The translations under genes were made by a program, and so were the position numbers. The notes under the pieces are model-generated. The model searched no databases. It was not told the DNA's origin and saw nothing but the letters and a program-made list of their open reading frames with translations. From QAMX01 sp964448855 (GTDB lineage: Bacteria > Bacillota > Clostridia > Oscillospirales > QAMX01): 64,000 bases of DNA. Positions 62,610-64,000 of the stretch are shown here, one piece after another. The first letter of the stretch is position 1, and the number at the start of each line of letters is the position of its first letter. The stretch spans positions 1 through 64,000 of the forward strand of contig CAYUXI010000008.1 in NCBI GenBank assembly GCA_964448855.1, read 5' to 3'.

Positions 62610-63275
62610 TCAGTGCTCGCGCTGTTTTTCCGCCGTCCAGCGGTACAGCAATGCGTCTTCCGGCTCCTCCGACAGCCGAGCAGCCGACGGAATGGCGCCA
62701 CGGAAGACCAGCGGCAGCCGCTTGCGCAGAATCTGCTCCACCGCTTCCGGAATCGCTTCATCCAGCGTCACGCTTTCAAAGCCGGCCTGTGCAAACTGCA
62801 GCGCCCGCGCCACATACCAGAGCGTGCGCTCCTCCGGCTCCGCCAGTCGGGCGGCGTCAAAATGCCGATCCTCCACCGGGCGGTTCAGCAGCGTAAACGC
62901 CTCCTCCGGAACGCGGAACGCAGCCACGGTCGGTTGAATGTCCGCCGTCAGGAACGCGTCGAAGATCAGCTCCGGATCCTCCCCGTGCGCCAGTGTGATA
63001 TAGAACTGCATCAGCTTGAACCGTTCCAGATCCCAGCTCCCCATTTTTTTTGGTGCTGCCGCCCGTGCGACAATTTTGGCACCGGTGCGGAACACCGTCC
63101 GCAGGCCGTTCATCGTCTGCTTGAAGTCGCCGTCAAACAGGCTGAGCGCCAAAACGCGGGCGCAGTAGAGTTTGGCCAGCTTGTCGGGCATCGGTTCGCC
63201 GGTGCGCGTCAGGTCGTGGCCGATGTTGGCCGGATGCATTTTCGGAGTCGGCAGCTCCGGAAACAGTCGATTCAT
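62610..63275 (-). CDS. Unknown protein, short paralogue of the next gene
   Basis: The 221-residue soluble protein aligns with the N-terminal half of the protein encoded next: the GLRTVFRTGAKIVARA block, DPELIFDAFL against DPDIIFENCIF, and ERTLWYVARALQFAQAGFES against TQMWFYHRACRFIDLGYEC. It lacks the barrel-like second half. The ATG at 63275 has AAGGGG about 8 bases upstream; the open frame reaches further but overlaps galT. Together the two may form a heteromer, or this may be a truncated duplicate. Confidence 0.72.
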   Translation of the reverse strand: MNRLFPELPTPKMHPANIGHDLTRTGEPMPDKLAKLYCARVLALSLFDGDFKQTMNGLRTVFRTGAKIVARAAAPKKMGSWDLERFKLMQFYITLAHGEDPELIFDAFLTADIQPTVAAFRVPEEAFTLLNRPVEDRHFDAARLAEPEERTLWYVARALQFAQAGFESVTLDEAIPEAVEQILRKRLPLVFRGAIPSAARLSEEPEDALLYRWTAEKQREH

Positions 63276-63305
63276 CAGAAAGCCCCTTTCGATTTCTGTG
63301 GATTT

Positions 63306-63352
63306 CATAAAAGTTGGCGGCGCCGTTTGCATTTCATATGGCGCCGCCAACA
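63306..63352 (-). terminator. Hairpin after galT
   Basis: GTTGGCGGCGCC pairs with GGCGCCGCCAAC (63313-63352), followed on the minus strand by TTTTA. The short T-run suggests partial termination before the paralogous pair. Confidence 0.6.
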
Positions 63353-63378
63353 GGACGGGAACAATCAAAAGCTGCAGC

Positions 63379-64000
63379 TCAGAGCGTATCGGTAAAGCGC
63401 CTGAACGCTGCACGGCCGGTCTCGTCGCACTTGAAGACGCCGGCATTTTCGAGCACGCGGGTGAAGATGCGCCCCACCTCGTCGCGGAGGATTTCGTCCA
63501 CCGTCTCCTCGGTGATATCGTCGCGCTGACAGAGCGACTGATACCAGGCGCAGTGCTTGTCCATCGATTCATCCGCATAGAACGCTTCCCGGTCGCCGAG
63601 GAGACAGTCGCGGATGATGCCGATTTCGTTTTTCAGGCGCGGCGGCAGCACCGCCAGCCCCATCACTTCGATCAGGCCGATGTTTTCCTTCTTGATGTGG
63701 TGGTATTCCGTGTGCGGGTGGAAAATCCCGAACGGATGCTCCTCGCTCGTCCGGTTGTTCCGCAGCGCCAGATCCATTTCAAAGGCGTCGCCGCGGCGGC
63801 GGGCAATCGGCGTAATCGTGTTGTGCGGTTCGCCGTCGCTCTCGGCCAGAATCTCGACGGAGGGATCCGAATAGCCGCGCCAGGCGCCGAGAATGTGCTC
63901 GGCCAGATCGGCGAGGCGCGCCCGATCCTTGCCGCGGATGCGGATCACCGACAGCGGCCAGTGAATGGCGGAGCAGGCGATATCCGGGTATCCATCGACC
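63379..64000 (-). CDS. galT: Galactose-1-phosphate uridylyltransferase, type 2 (5' end beyond window)
   Basis: About 207 C-terminal residues are visible. They include NRTSEEHPFGIFHPH and HHIKKENIGLIEVMGLAVLPPRL, diagnostic of the Firmicutes GalT family. The frame stays open to the window edge (WPLSVIRIRGKDRARL lies across 63900-63970), so the start codon is outside. GalT exchanges UDP between glucose and galactose in the Leloir pathway. A hairpin separates it from the two unknown genes downstream, which may be read through. Confidence 0.95.
   Translation of the reverse strand, partial: VDGYPDIACSAIHWPLSVIRIRGKDRARLADLAEHILGAWRGYSDPSVEILAESDGEPHNTITPIARRRGDAFEMDLALRNNRTSEEHPFGIFHPHTEYHHIKKENIGLIEVMGLAVLPPRLKNEIGIIRDCLLGDREAFYADESMDKHCAWYQSLCQRDDITEETVDEILRDEVGRIFTRVLENAGVFKCDETGRAAFRRFTDTL

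Overview
The window looks like chromosomal DNA from a GC-rich, anaerobic, Gram-positive Clostridia lineage, most likely Oscillospirales (the former Ruminococcaceae). The evidence is Firmicutes-type ribonuclease Y, a sporulation-type SpoIID, an infC-rpmI-rplT operon with an attenuator leader, a T-box in front of alaS, class B sortase with a surface protein, lipoproteins with classical lipoboxes, and many consensus TTGACA/TATAAT promoters. I see no phage, insertion sequence, CRISPR array, rRNA or tRNA gene.

Layout. 1-480 is repeat-rich and gene-free. 481-5382 holds a cation/proton antiporter, an amidohydrolase, a small lipoprotein, a metallophosphoesterase and a VOC protein. 5606-17426 is minus strand: a GH28-like beta-helix protein, then a probable eight-gene operon read from 17426 down (pgeF, orphan solute-binding lipoprotein, SbcD-like nuclease, SbcC/YhaN-like ATPase, lepA, hemW, ACT protein, UPF0210 protein). 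17604-22743 has a secreted stalk/NodB-like protein, a CBS-pair protein, rny and spoIID. 22744-23898 is about 1.15 kb of stacked hairpin repeats. 23899-31232 (minus) carries a GH38 alpha-mannosidase, an endonuclease/phosphatase-fold protein, holA and comEC. 31384-34146 has a hypothetical gene converging on a NIF3 family gene and a beta-propeller lipoprotein. 34276-40835 holds an S11-type protein, infC-rpmI-rplT, a large von Willebrand A surface protein and sortase B. 41059-50967 has a lipoprotein with a two-component system, a PurF-like protein, a DUF1385 protein, prmC, an acyltransferase-like protein with its zinc-ribbon membrane partner, and degV. 51240-58312 (minus) has a HIT protein, an aconitase-family hydratase, alaS with T-box, and an ADP-ribosylglycohydrolase. 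58514-64000 has a GH-A glycosidase, two tandem paralogous unknowns and the 3' part of galT.

How the parts fit. Housekeeping blocks (translation, DNA replication and repair, tRNA charging) alternate with glycan-use genes (GH28-like, GH38, GH42/14-like, galT), as expected of a gut carbohydrate fermenter. Envelope functions are prominent: a surface protein with its neighbouring sortase, five lipoproteins, SpoIID, and a membrane-anchored S11 relative.

Three things stand out. (1) The vWA surface protein has six Cys/His repeats inserted directly after its MIDAS motif. (2) Several proteins keep a recognisable enzyme fold but have lost catalytic residues: the S11 protein (Ser to Gly and KTG to MTG), the NodB-like domain, the ComEC beta-lactamase-like domain and the PurF-like glutaminase domain. 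(3) Two families of intergenic repeats form hairpins whose stems change in a compensating way between copies. Coordinates, motifs and spacings were read by eye; no alignment or database search was run.
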